DNA of 64,000 nt from Globisporangium splendens (Eukaryota; Oomycota; Peronosporomycetes; Pythiales; Pythiaceae), in the NCBI GenBank assembly GCA_006386115.1, contig VFIW01000004.1, positions 868,001-932,000 on the forward strand. Reading direction: 5' to 3'. Position 1 is the stretch's first letter. Every line of letters begins with the position of its first letter. Shown piece by piece: positions 21,501 to 29,500 of the stretch. A program made the translations under genes and the position numbers. The notes beneath the pieces were generated by a model, which saw only the letters and a list, made by a program, of their open reading frames with translations, was not told where the DNA came from and ran no database searches.

Positions 21501-21972
21501 ATGGGCCGATCTGATATCGCGCTGGGGAGGCGCGATGGCTGCTCATGGAACCAAGGGAGCAGAGATGGGAGATGACCACTGCACAGACCGATCTAGCACA
21601 GCCGATGCAGCCACGGTTATGAATACCGAGGCTGGCGGAAGTGGTGATCACTGCGACCAGCCTATGGGGGCCAAGCGTGCTCGGGCTGGAGGAGATCACA
21701 TGAACACACTTTGTCAGGACCAGTCTCTGTCGGCCATGAGAGCCGCGGTTGTGAACACCGGGATTGGATGCAATGACAGCCATCTTGGCCAGCGGAAGGA
21801 GGCCATGAGAGCCCACGCTGTGGCCGACCGGCGATTGGCGGCCATGAGAGCCCGCGTCGAAGATGGCTATGAGCACGTAGGCGAGCGCCAGTTCTCGTGT
21901 TCGAGAGCCAAGAGTGCTGCGGACATGCCCATGAGCGGAATGAGGCACTTCACTGGGACTTCCTGTATTTAG
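18565..21972 (+). CDS. Gypsy B gag-protease-reverse transcriptase-RNase H polyprotein
   Basis: An intact 1,135-residue ORF. Gag (from MDDETKSATAVPTHTDRL) is followed by a zinc knuckle CLHCGGQHLVRSC, which is C-x2-C-x3-H-x4-C, one residue shorter than the usual gag knuckle. The retropepsin site is CADSGSD (Asp-Ser-Gly at about 357). Reverse transcriptase shows VFDFLKGFWQLPLA and the catalytic WIDDLLLF (Asp pair at 698-699). RNase H shows CLLSDASDKGWGLVV and YCDHRNIVHLF. The last 150 residues are low complexity with repeated AMRA units, in the place where an integrase zinc-binding domain is normally found. The ORF overlaps the integrase ORF by 76 nt in a different frame. Confidence 0.92.
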   Translation: MDDETKSATAVPTHTDRLAAPVYTPLCPPRIDSISHEALVKWRSAREEYEAMVETWCAGTQENPDSVRVSVKNSMDLQLLTACCTYKWKIAVDKIDDERLVKELNKIVDSVKNSTVPDIDKLFDSRLKMNLRESDVGARVINYFKLCDDIIRENGLTTIMDSKQGAKEKCKILVRSIEPAALRETVQLHQRFHDSASKADAVKLFDLVMEKALRQEEMYLLSESRRPDQKKRPFGRNATAGVKKTRTGQPRIVKSNGDKVRRAEEVKWEKSPHDGSQSMSPRMCLHCGGQHLVRSCPTVSLDEKVKLLKEHSAMLRGSLPKQNMRAKKAGSAMTESGSNPVTMACLNDVELVPYCADSGSDVNLISRAHLEAVKAKDKSVIEYALDKPVVSSTVGGCIQSTHAVELFVTLHTAAGPVRCQDRKLCLVIEGEEEEFIVGKTLLRELGIDVDRLLEMLAARKVDSDDDPVSPAETPEPFQVKLDVIEIVSEMVEDAIRKGFPERNREKLRETCLMYDIWRLALGNDPPALVDPLEIRLKPGATPYKCRPRTYSPEKSKFLEDFNNQLVSIGWVYENPKSRWACPAVPVRKAKSKEYRQTSDYRPVNDKTDTIVGMMPNLHVALEHCRGKKYYSVFDFLKGFWQLPLAKASREILSYMTDKKIFTPMRVPQGSADAALHFQATVEKVLDELLYKHVLVWIDDLLLFSDSVEELLSVMERVFFLLDQRGLKLSPKKSHLFLTEVKWCGRIISEAGIGHDVERIRALQSLPYPPTAAALQQFVCATNWLRDGLVDYARVIEPLQKRLDVALKGRRRTKASAAHVAIELSVEEKQCFDDVKQLLSHSAVLTYPLPESQMCLLSDASDKGWGLVVTQVANWTPTTPIQAQQHELLICMGGTFKGSQLNWTVLEKEMFPIAHACDKLEYLLLRAQGFKIYCDHRNIVHLFVPGKELKKHVRGKLLRWSTKLLGYRYQIEHIDGIHNLWADLISRWGGAMAAHGTKGAEMGDDHCTDRSSTADAATVMNTEAGGSGDHCDQPMGAKRARAGGDHMNTLCQDQSLSAMRAAVVNTGIGCNDSHLGQRKEAMRAHAVADRRLAAMRARVEDGYEHVGERQFSCSRAKSAADMPMSGMRHFTGTSCI

Positions 21973-23066
21973 GAGAGTCATTTGAGGGGAATGCATACCT
22001 TCTGGTACTGAAGGATGCAGCTACCCATTACACGCAGCTCGTGCGATGTGAAAGCCCGACAGCCGAAGTCGCCGCGCAGGCGATGCTTAACTGGTACAGC
22101 AACTTTGGACTGGCCAAAATCTGGATCAGTGACTGCGGAACCCACTTTAAAAACAAAGTGATTCGCGAGCTGTGCACGCGTTTGAAAGCCAAGCAAGATT
22201 TTGTGCTCGCTTATTGTCCGTGGCGCAGTGGTACGGTAGAGCGTGTTAATCGAGACATCATTCAAGTGCTGAAAGTATTGATTCTCGAGTACAAGATCAA
22301 TAGGCGCGACTGGCCATACCTACTGCCTCTTGTGCAAGCTAGCTTGAACCATTCGCAGGTGGCGTCACTCGCGCACAAGGCTCCGATTGAACTCTTCACG
22401 GGTCTGCAGTGTCCGTCGCCGCTTACGACGATTCTGGCACCAAGCAGCCACGAGATGATTGTGACAATCGAAGACACCAGTGCTTGCGTGGAGGCCAAGC
22501 TGAGGAGCTTACGTGAATCTCTGCGCGCAATGCACCTGGTGGTCAAAGAAAAGAAGAGGAATCAAACGCAATACAACGTGGAAAAAAGAAAAGGCAAGCC
22601 TGTCAACTTCAGCGTTGGAGACTACGTTCTGCGTTCGAGGGTTGACGAGCGTAGAGGGTTAGGAAAGCTGATGGTAACTTGGACAGGGCCATTTCGAGTC
22701 GTGGAGGCATGCGAATATTACTTCGTTGTCGAGCATCTGATCACGAAGGATCGCACTGACGTCCATGCTTCGAGGCTGAAGTTCTACAGGGACGATTCGC
22801 TGAACGTGACGCACGAGCTAATTGAACACGTGGGTGCCCAAGATACGCTGCTCGGCGTCGAACGGATCTGCAACCACAAATACAACGACAACATGAAGTC
22901 TTATGAGCTTCTCGTGAAATGGAAAGGATTTGAAGATATTGAAGATTCCTGGGAGCCTGTGGAGGCAATCAGAGCGGATGTACCTGATCTGGTGAAAAGA
23001 TACGTCGACCAGTGTGGCGACCGAAAGCTCCAACGATACCAACGACAGTGCGATGGACGACTGTGA
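21897..23066 (+). CDS. Gypsy B integrase with C-terminal chromodomain
   Basis: A 389-residue ORF, one frame back (-1) from the upstream polyprotein. The DDE core is visible: LVLKDAATHYTQL and WISDCGTHFKN carry the two Asp, and RSGTVERVNRDI the Glu. KPVNFSVGDYVLRSRVDE and LMVTWTGPFRVVEA match the GPY-type C-terminal module. Residues of about 315-372 form a chromodomain (GVERICNHKYNDNM, LLVKWKGFEDIEDSWEPVEAI), which in chromoviruses directs insertion to particular chromatin. No H2C2 zinc site precedes the core. The protein is probably made by frameshifting from gag-pol, since no separate promoter is evident. Confidence 0.9.
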   Translation: MFESQECCGHAHERNEALHWDFLYLGESFEGNAYLLVLKDAATHYTQLVRCESPTAEVAAQAMLNWYSNFGLAKIWISDCGTHFKNKVIRELCTRLKAKQDFVLAYCPWRSGTVERVNRDIIQVLKVLILEYKINRRDWPYLLPLVQASLNHSQVASLAHKAPIELFTGLQCPSPLTTILAPSSHEMIVTIEDTSACVEAKLRSLRESLRAMHLVVKEKKRNQTQYNVEKRKGKPVNFSVGDYVLRSRVDERRGLGKLMVTWTGPFRVVEACEYYFVVEHLITKDRTDVHASRLKFYRDDSLNVTHELIEHVGAQDTLLGVERICNHKYNDNMKSYELLVKWKGFEDIEDSWEPVEAIRADVPDLVKRYVDQCGDRKLQRYQRQCDGRL

Positions 23067-23089
23067 TGTGAGAAAGCTTGGGGAGGCAG

Positions 23090-23373
23090 TGTGGCGTGCG
23101 CAGTGATGTGTGCCAACCCACGACCAGGCAGCTTCCTCACAACCCAGATGAGCACCCCCTGGATCGCACCGTTGGTGTGGACCAACGGCGCGAGCGAGTG
23201 AACAACTGGTTGAGAGCAGCGTCGAGACATGTGTGTGTTGGTTTGCATATCTTACGAGCTCTCATTCTTGAGAATCTGGTCTCGTGCGTTAAGAATACAC
23301 GTGGCGAGTATCCGGGAGTTCCAGCTCCTCCTTTTGAGTGTTTGACGTCTCGTTCGGTCCGTGAAACACCACA
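23090..23373 (+). repeat. Gypsy B 3' LTR
   Basis: 284 bp, starting TGTGGCGTGCGCAG and ending CCACA. It differs from the 5' LTR by about ten changes, including an extra C and small substitutions around 23220-23240. The right flank CGCTG pairs with the right flank of gypsy A, not with the left flank of gypsy B. Confidence 0.88.
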
Positions 23374-24414
23374 CGCTGACTCAAAAGCGTATGGGTGCGT
23401 TCCTGAGAGTGAGCATGAAATTGTGGGTGAAGTCGCTGACTCCGAAGATTGTGGATATAATGAAGAGCAGAGTGAAAGGCAGTACAGTACTGCTGATCCG
23501 GGTGCGAATATCTCACAGGTGGTACACAGAGAACAAGATGGAGAAGTTTGTGAGCTGGAAAATGACGACGAACATCCTCCGTTTGACGATGATATTTGTA
23601 TGGAGCCGCCGCGTTTTGACTGCGACTACGAGTCTGAGTCTGTGGCGTATAGTGAAAACCGTGATGATGGAGATGATCATTTGAGCGACAGAAGTGACAT
23701 GGATGAAAAGCATGAAGGGGAGAGCGGCATGATTGACGAGATGCCAGAAGCAAGCTGATACGCGTCTACGAGCAACACGAATGTAGTAGGTGACATGAAG
23801 GGGTTGGAAGGTGGAGTCCAGGAGAATGAGCTGATTCTGCCTGAGTCATCAACCACCATGGCGATCAAGCTTCGCATGCACACGGACCAGCATGGCTTGA
23901 TGCCTTCACAAATGATTGGGAGTAGGAGAAAGCTTCCAGTCGAGTACGAAAAGGATGGATACGGAAGATCAAAGCGCATCACAAAACTTCCCAAGAAATA
24001 CGACGATTTCCTAATCTACTCGGCACTGAATAGAAAAGGAAAGCTCGCTGGACGATTGTGGCCGCAAGACATTCGAGTGCCGCGAAACTACCGCGAGGCG
24101 ATACGATCGCCGCAGACAACTCAGTGGAGGCGGGCGATGGATGAAAAGATGAACGCCCTCCGAGACAAGCGAGTCCTGGAACAAATTGAGCGAATCCCAG
24201 AGGGGAAGCGCGCGATTTCGACGCGATGGGTGTTGACAGTAAAAACCGATGAGCAAGGATACATCGCGAGATATAAAGCGTGCCTTGTCGCGAGAAGATT
24301 TAGGCAGATCATGGGCGTGGACTTTCAAGAAGCCATTTCACCCGTCGCACGAAGCTCCCCCTTTCGTTTACTGCTTGCGTTGGTCGCGCATTTGAACCTG
24401 GGCTTGTGGCAAGC
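23374..24414 (+). pseudogene. Copia linker and start of reverse transcriptase, cut by gypsy-2
   Basis: An acidic linker frame runs to a stop near 23758 (IDEMPEAS). The frame from 23795 then reads GRSKRITKLPKKYDDF and AMDEKMNALRDKRVLEQIERIPEGKRAISTRW, the classic entry to copia reverse transcriptase. It continues through VDFQEAISPVARSSPFRLLLAL and breaks at LNLGLWQ, where the gypsy-2 LTR begins (24415). The catalytic part of the enzyme is absent from the window. Confidence 0.8.
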
Positions 24415-24818
24415 TGTAAGAGGGCGCTGTTCCAAACAGTCCCTCAAACACGGCACACACGCTTGTGCCAGAGGAAGCGATCTCCCGACTTGGAGGGAGG
24501 AAGAAGACTTGAGGGCTTGGAGGAAAATTTGCAACTGAATTAAAAATGGTTATGGTTCCTGTCGCTACTTACAAATGAACCCCAAGGGCTCCTACAGGTT
24601 TTATAACTAAAACCTAAACATACACAATAAAACCTATGAATCTGATATATAAAACCTTGGGTACACTGAGGTTGAACCTACGAGATCTTCTAGAAGCTTG
24701 AACTTCAAGTCTTGTATAAAATCCCTGCAAAGTGATTGGCTCGCGCCACTCACTCCAGGTGGCAGAGACACGTCGGTCTCGTCGCCAGTCCAGTTTCCCA
24801 AGCAGGAACCATCACTCA

Positions 24819-24894
24819 GTACTTGATTAGTACATGGATGTCATTACCCTGTACTGATTAGTACATGAGAACAACATTCTGCACTGATCAGTAC
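24819..24894. promoter_or_regulatory. Three spaced GTAC...GTAC dyads in the gypsy-2 LTR
   Basis: GTACTTGATTAGTAC (24819-24833), GTACTGATTAGTAC (24851-24864) and GCACTGATCAGTAC (24881-24894) are imperfect palindromes repeated about every 30 bp. The other LTR has the same array near 31822-31898. Such arrays are typical of transcription factor sites in LTR promoters. The binding protein is unknown. Confidence 0.5.
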
Positions 24895-24906
24895 AGAGAA
24901 CACTCG

Positions 24907-24927
24907 TGACGTCATCGAATGACGTCA
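24907..24927. promoter_or_regulatory. Two TGACGTCA palindromes in the gypsy-2 LTR
   Basis: TGACGTCA at 24907-24914 and again at 24920-24927 is the consensus bound by CREB/ATF-type bZIP factors. The pair is repeated in the other LTR at 31911-31918 and 31924-31931. Being palindromic, the sites could act in both directions. Confidence 0.55.
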
Positions 24928-25139
24928 CACGTGCATGTGGGGACTGTATTACTGTAATCCCTTTTGTTATTTGTGTCTCCACAATGCACGCTGAAGGTGG
25001 TGTGTGCACACTAGATCTGGGACAGATCCACCTTCATGTAATGGCTGGTTATGGCCCATTACATCATCCCCTCCTTAAAGTCACAAGTACCTTGCGTACT
25101 TTTGCAGACCTTTCGGAGCAGTTCACTTTGCAATTGGCA

Positions 25140-26206
25140 ATGAAGCGACCAAGTGACCAAGTGAACCGTGAAGAACGTCCGTCGTCCAAGCGACAGCAGA
25201 CAGCTCCAGAACTCTTCGACATTTCTCCCATTCTGAAGAAGAAGGGGGAGCTCGAGTTCTACAAGGAGCGGTTCTTCAGTTGGCGTCGGATCAACGATCG
25301 CGATGATCCGAACCAACACATCGCAGCCCAGAGAGACTCATGGCGAACATTTGTTCGTCTTGAGAACGAGAACAAGATGGAGCGTCTTCTTCGTCGTGGC
25401 AATGCTCGTGCCGAAAGAAGAACTCCCGCTGACGACAGAGCGAACCGTAGCTCTGGTCGTCGTAGTGTCGCCCCTGGCGACGCTACAAGCAGTTCTCATA
25501 GCTGCGGACCACGTCGGGAACATCAGACTCCAATGTCTGACGAGGCTCCCACGTGTCCGAGCTCGGTGGATATCCACGCCACCGAACTCTGTAGAAGCGT
25601 TGATGGTTCAACTGCTTCTTTCCTCGACGATGAGTCGGTCGATCTTCATGATCAACAATCGACTCAACCACCCAGCGATGCTCTCCCTGAGAGTCTAACA
25701 ACGGGGGTGGGGCTGAACGAGAAAACGATTGAGCGACTCTGGAAGTGGAAGAGTGCTCACCGTGGGCAAATCGAGGCTTTGCAGCAGCGTTGTTCGACGC
25801 TTGAGGAACGCTGCGAGAGTCTCGAGAACCTTGTCGCCGATCACGAGTCGAAGATCGACGATCTGACAGAAGGTTCTGCCCAGTGTTCGGCTTTGGAGTC
25901 CCGTTACGAGGAACGGTTCCAACAGGTTCAGGACGAACTTGTTCGACTCCAGAAGAACGAGAAGTCCCGTGAGTTGGCTCACGATCGCCTGTTGCGCTCT
26001 GTGGAAGAGGCAGGTTCGGCTCTCGAGGTACTTCGTGGTGAGTACCATTCTCGTCTTCAAGCGTGGAGGCAGTGAAGGACCAATCCTTCGACGTCCTGCA
26101 ACTCCTGTACGCCGAGAAGAATCTCCAGAGCGATGAGCTGTTTGCTCTTCGCAATCAAGTGGAGAAACTTCACGATCAGCTCGATCGTTTGCGGAAGATC
26201 TCGTAG
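25140..26206 (+). pseudogene. Antisense ORF of gypsy-2: coiled-coil protein, one frameshift
   Basis: Starting at ATG 25140, 77 bases from the 3' LTR, a plus-strand frame stays open for 311 codons to 26075. It is opposite in sense to gag-pol. The protein begins MKRPSDQVNREERPSSKRQQ, has a helical stretch (LEFYKERFFSWRRINDRDD), a Ser-rich middle, and a strong coiled coil from about 25730 (IEALQQRCSTLEERCESLEN onward). The heptads continue in the next frame past the stop (VLQLLYAEKNLQSDELFALR, then HDQLDRLRKIS) to TAG at 26204-26206, so one indel near 26050 broke an originally longer protein of about 355 residues. It overlaps the minus-strand chromodomain. No family is recognised. Confidence 0.6.
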
Positions 26207-26510
26207 GATCCGCAGATCCACTTGGAAGGTAAGGCTTCAGTCTACCCACATAAAATGTCGGGTGTAGACGCATGCGTGTAGGTATGTCTAGCGTGTAGGC
26301 ATCGCCATTGCATTTCACTACCTTGAACGGTCCAATGAACCTTGGCAGAAGCTTGGAGCTTCCCAAGTTGGACACTGCATGTTCAGGCAGGTTCGCCGTG
26401 CTAAGTAATACAAGATCATTGATCTTATAAAACTTGCTTGTTCTTCCTTCCGCTCTTGTCTGCTTGTTCCTTTTGCAGATCCTGAGCCTTCGCGATTGCG
26501 TCTCGAACAA
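25483..26510 (-). pseudogene. Gypsy-2 integrase C-terminus and chromodomain, out of frame with pol
   Basis: After the pol ORF stops at 26425, the frame opening at 26510 continues the protein: FYKINDLVLLS, SKLLPRFIGPFKVV and HPTFYVGRLKPYLP are the GPY-type module of gypsy integrases. A third frame, open from 26154 to 25483, ends in a chromodomain (HRWVVESIVDHED, RFYRVRWRGYPPSSDTWEP). At least two frame changes are therefore needed to join integrase to chromodomain. The first fits a single-base loss in a T run near 26437. The linker region is also covered by the antisense coiled-coil ORF. Confidence 0.75.
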
Positions 26511-29500
26511 ACCTCACAACGGCTTGTCTCCTCACAATAAAGTCATCGACTTGCTGCCCTTCACGACTTGTTAGGTCGTCGAGGGGTTTCATCGAGTCAA
26601 AATTGGCTTTCAACTCGGAAGCAGCATTCAGGTCGTAAGACGACTTCGGCTTGTTACCATGAGCCGGAGTCCCTCCCCCACTTAAGGTAGAGACCTCACC
26701 CATTATGGAAGCAGGCACTCGAGGGTGAATGCCATAGTTCACATAAAATGGAGAGTGACCTGTCGAGACATGCGTGGAGTTGTTCAACGCAAACTCGGCA
26801 AGAGGGAGAAACTCACTCCACTCTTTGAAAGACGTTGCGTAGCTGCGCAACACGTCTTCGAGGACACGATTCACTCGCTCTGTTTGACCGTCCGTTTCAG
26901 GGTGTGCCGCTGTTGACATGGACAACTTGGTGTCCAGAAGTCCGAACAGTGCACGCCAGAACTTGGACGTGAAACGGGTGTCACGGTCAGACACGATCTC
27001 GACTGGTAGTCCGTGTAGACGGAATACGACGTCTACAAAGACCTTGGCAGTCTTCTCAGCAGAGATCTTGTCCGAAACAGGCGCAAGATGGACCATCTTG
27101 CTGAATCGGTCCACAAACACAAGGATGCCATTGCGTCCATGTGTGTCTCTTGGAAGTCCGAATATGAAATCCATACTCACAGACTTCCAACTGTCCGATG
27201 GGACAGCCAATGAACGAAGTGGTGCCTGCGTGGAACCAGAGGGTTTCACTCGTTGGCAGATCTCGCAAGTCCTCACATACTTGCGAACCCACTTGTACAT
27301 GCGTGGCCAGTAGTAATCCCGGGAAAGACTGAGAAACGTTTTCTCACGTCCGAGATGGCCACCCGAAGGGCTGTCATGGTACTCATACAAGAGTCGATGA
27401 CGCAGACCTTCGTCGTTGGGAACAACAACCCTTGCTGTATCCCCTTGTTCGACCGCATAGTACAACAACCTATTGTGTACTCGAAAGCGGTGAACTCGCG
27501 ATCTTGTGCGCGACGGAAGACCTTGCAGTGCTTTGTCCGAAGGGTCCTTGAAGTACTTCAACAAGTCCTGACATGTTTCGTCAGACTTGTACCCTTCGAC
27601 GATCTCTTCTCGCACTGTAGTCGCAGCTCGCACCGCGATCGCTTGAACATCTTCACAGAGTCGACACGCTCCGTCCGTGTCTTCACTCTTGGTCTTCGGA
27701 TCGTAATCCGGACGTCTTGACAGCGCATCGGCTAAGATGTTCGTCTTGCCTGGCTTGTAGTGTACAACAAAGTTGTACTCTGCGAAGAAGGAGAACCATC
27801 TCGCCATTCTTTGCGACACATGAGGAGTCTTCACTGCCGTACGCAGAGATGCGTGATCAATGTAGATAGCAAAGCGCTCCTCGCCAAGCAGATACACACG
27901 GAACTTGGCCAAAGAATACTTCATCGCCAGAAGTTCCTTGTCATGAACTGGGTAGTTCCGTTCTGCGGGTGGGAGTTGCCGTGACTGATACGATACAACT
28001 CGCTCATGACCCTCATCATCGTGTTGCATCAATGCGCAACCGATAGCATAGTCGCTCGCATCACAGACGACGTGGAACGGCTTGTCGTGGTTTGGCAGAG
28101 CCAACACAGGAGCTTCTCGAAGACTCCTCTTGACTTCTTCGAATGCCGTCTGATGGTCTTTCGACCACTTCCACTCAACGTCTTTCTTCAAGAGCTGTGT
28201 GAGGGGTTGCACCAACGCTGTATAACTGCGCGTGTACTTGTGCAAGTAGTTGGCTAGACCCAACCATTGTCGTAGCTGTTTGACGTTCTGAGGCACAGGC
28301 CAATCGTCAATAGCTTTGACCTTCTCCGGATCGACTCGAACACCGCTCTTGCCAACAAAACAACCGAGAACAGGGATCTCGGGGGCGAAGAACATGCACT
28401 TCTTCAAGTTTGCGTAGAGTTTATTCTCACGCATGACCTGGAAGACTTGACGAAGATGATCGAGATGAACATCGACATCAGACTTCCCATTCGCGGCCTT
28501 ACTATGAACGAAGATATCGTCAAAGTAACTTGGTGCAAATGTTCGCAGAGGACGAAGAACGTTCGTGACCATTCGATTGAAGGTCGCAGGAGCATTCTTC
28601 AGTCCCTGTGGCATTACTAACCATTCCCACAGCATACCACTCGGGGTACTCACTGCGGTTAGTGGAACATCGTCTTCGCGCATTCGAATCTGATAGAACC
28701 CATCTTTCAGGTCGATAGCACTAAAGACGGTGCTGCCAACCATTCCATCAAGGATCATGTCCTTGCGTGGAACCGGAGTCTGGGCTGGAATTGTCGCGTC
28801 GTTCAGCTTGTTGAAAGCGTGAACAATGCGCCAACCTTCAGTTGCTTTCTTCACACAGAAAGTGGGGCTGCAATGCGGAGACTTGCTCTCCCGCACATGA
28901 CCAGCCTTAGCACGTTGTCCAAAGAACTCGTCGATTGCCTCGACTTGTTCCATTGGCAACGGCCACTGTCTTGTGATGCAGTACTTCGTGCCAGGAAGTA
29001 CATCAATCTCATGACGAATGCCTCTATCGAATGGCAATTTGTCCGGCACCTTGTCAGGGAAAATGTCTTCATATTCCCTGGCAAGCGCATACACGGGGTT
29101 CTTCTTGAGGGAGTCCCACGACTGCTCCTCGAACCTTTCCTTCCGTGTCTTTTCGTCCAACACATCTGCATCCGCACTCGATGCTGTGTTGACGAAGCCT
29201 TCGTCGACCGTTTCGACGATCACACACACTTGCGCAATATCGCCTCTCGCTAGGCTGCGCTCCAGTGTCTTCTTGCTCATTGATGGCAAGGAAATCAACT
29301 CTTCGACTGAACTTGGAGGATTTTCAATCTTCACGTGACGGATTACATCCACGTCACCTTCTTCATTGTGGACCGCGATATTCACAAACTCGCTTGGAAT
29401 GTCTTGTGCTTGGACACTCCCTTCGTCATCACCACTTGCACCTTGATCAGGGGAACTCAAAACTCTTGGCGAAAAACTTCTCTTGCTGGTCTTCTTCTTG

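Larger units (their letters stand above)
18244..23373 (+). mobile_element. Gypsy B: Ty3/gypsy chromodomain element, best-preserved copy
   Basis: The LTRs are 18244-18525 and 23090-23373. The polypurine tract AAGCTTGGGGAGGCAG sits just before the 3' LTR. The two long ORFs (18565-21972 and 21897-23066) together encode gag, protease, reverse transcriptase, RNase H, integrase and chromodomain. Apart from the frame change between the ORFs I see no disabling lesion. The sequence after the 5' LTR (AAGTTAACTTTAGTACC) is not an obvious tRNA complement, so the priming mode is unclear. Confidence 0.9.
24415..25063 (-). repeat. Gypsy-2 3' LTR (left copy)
   Basis: 649 bp on the plus strand from TGTAAGAGGGCGC to CCCATTACA. 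It contains three related dyads and two TGACGTCA palindromes, listed separately. Confidence 0.9.

Noticed and set aside
21897..21972. Calling a definite programmed -1 frameshift signal in gypsy B
   Set aside because: No canonical slippery heptamer or obvious stem was found by eye in the overlap, so only the shared frame change is reported.
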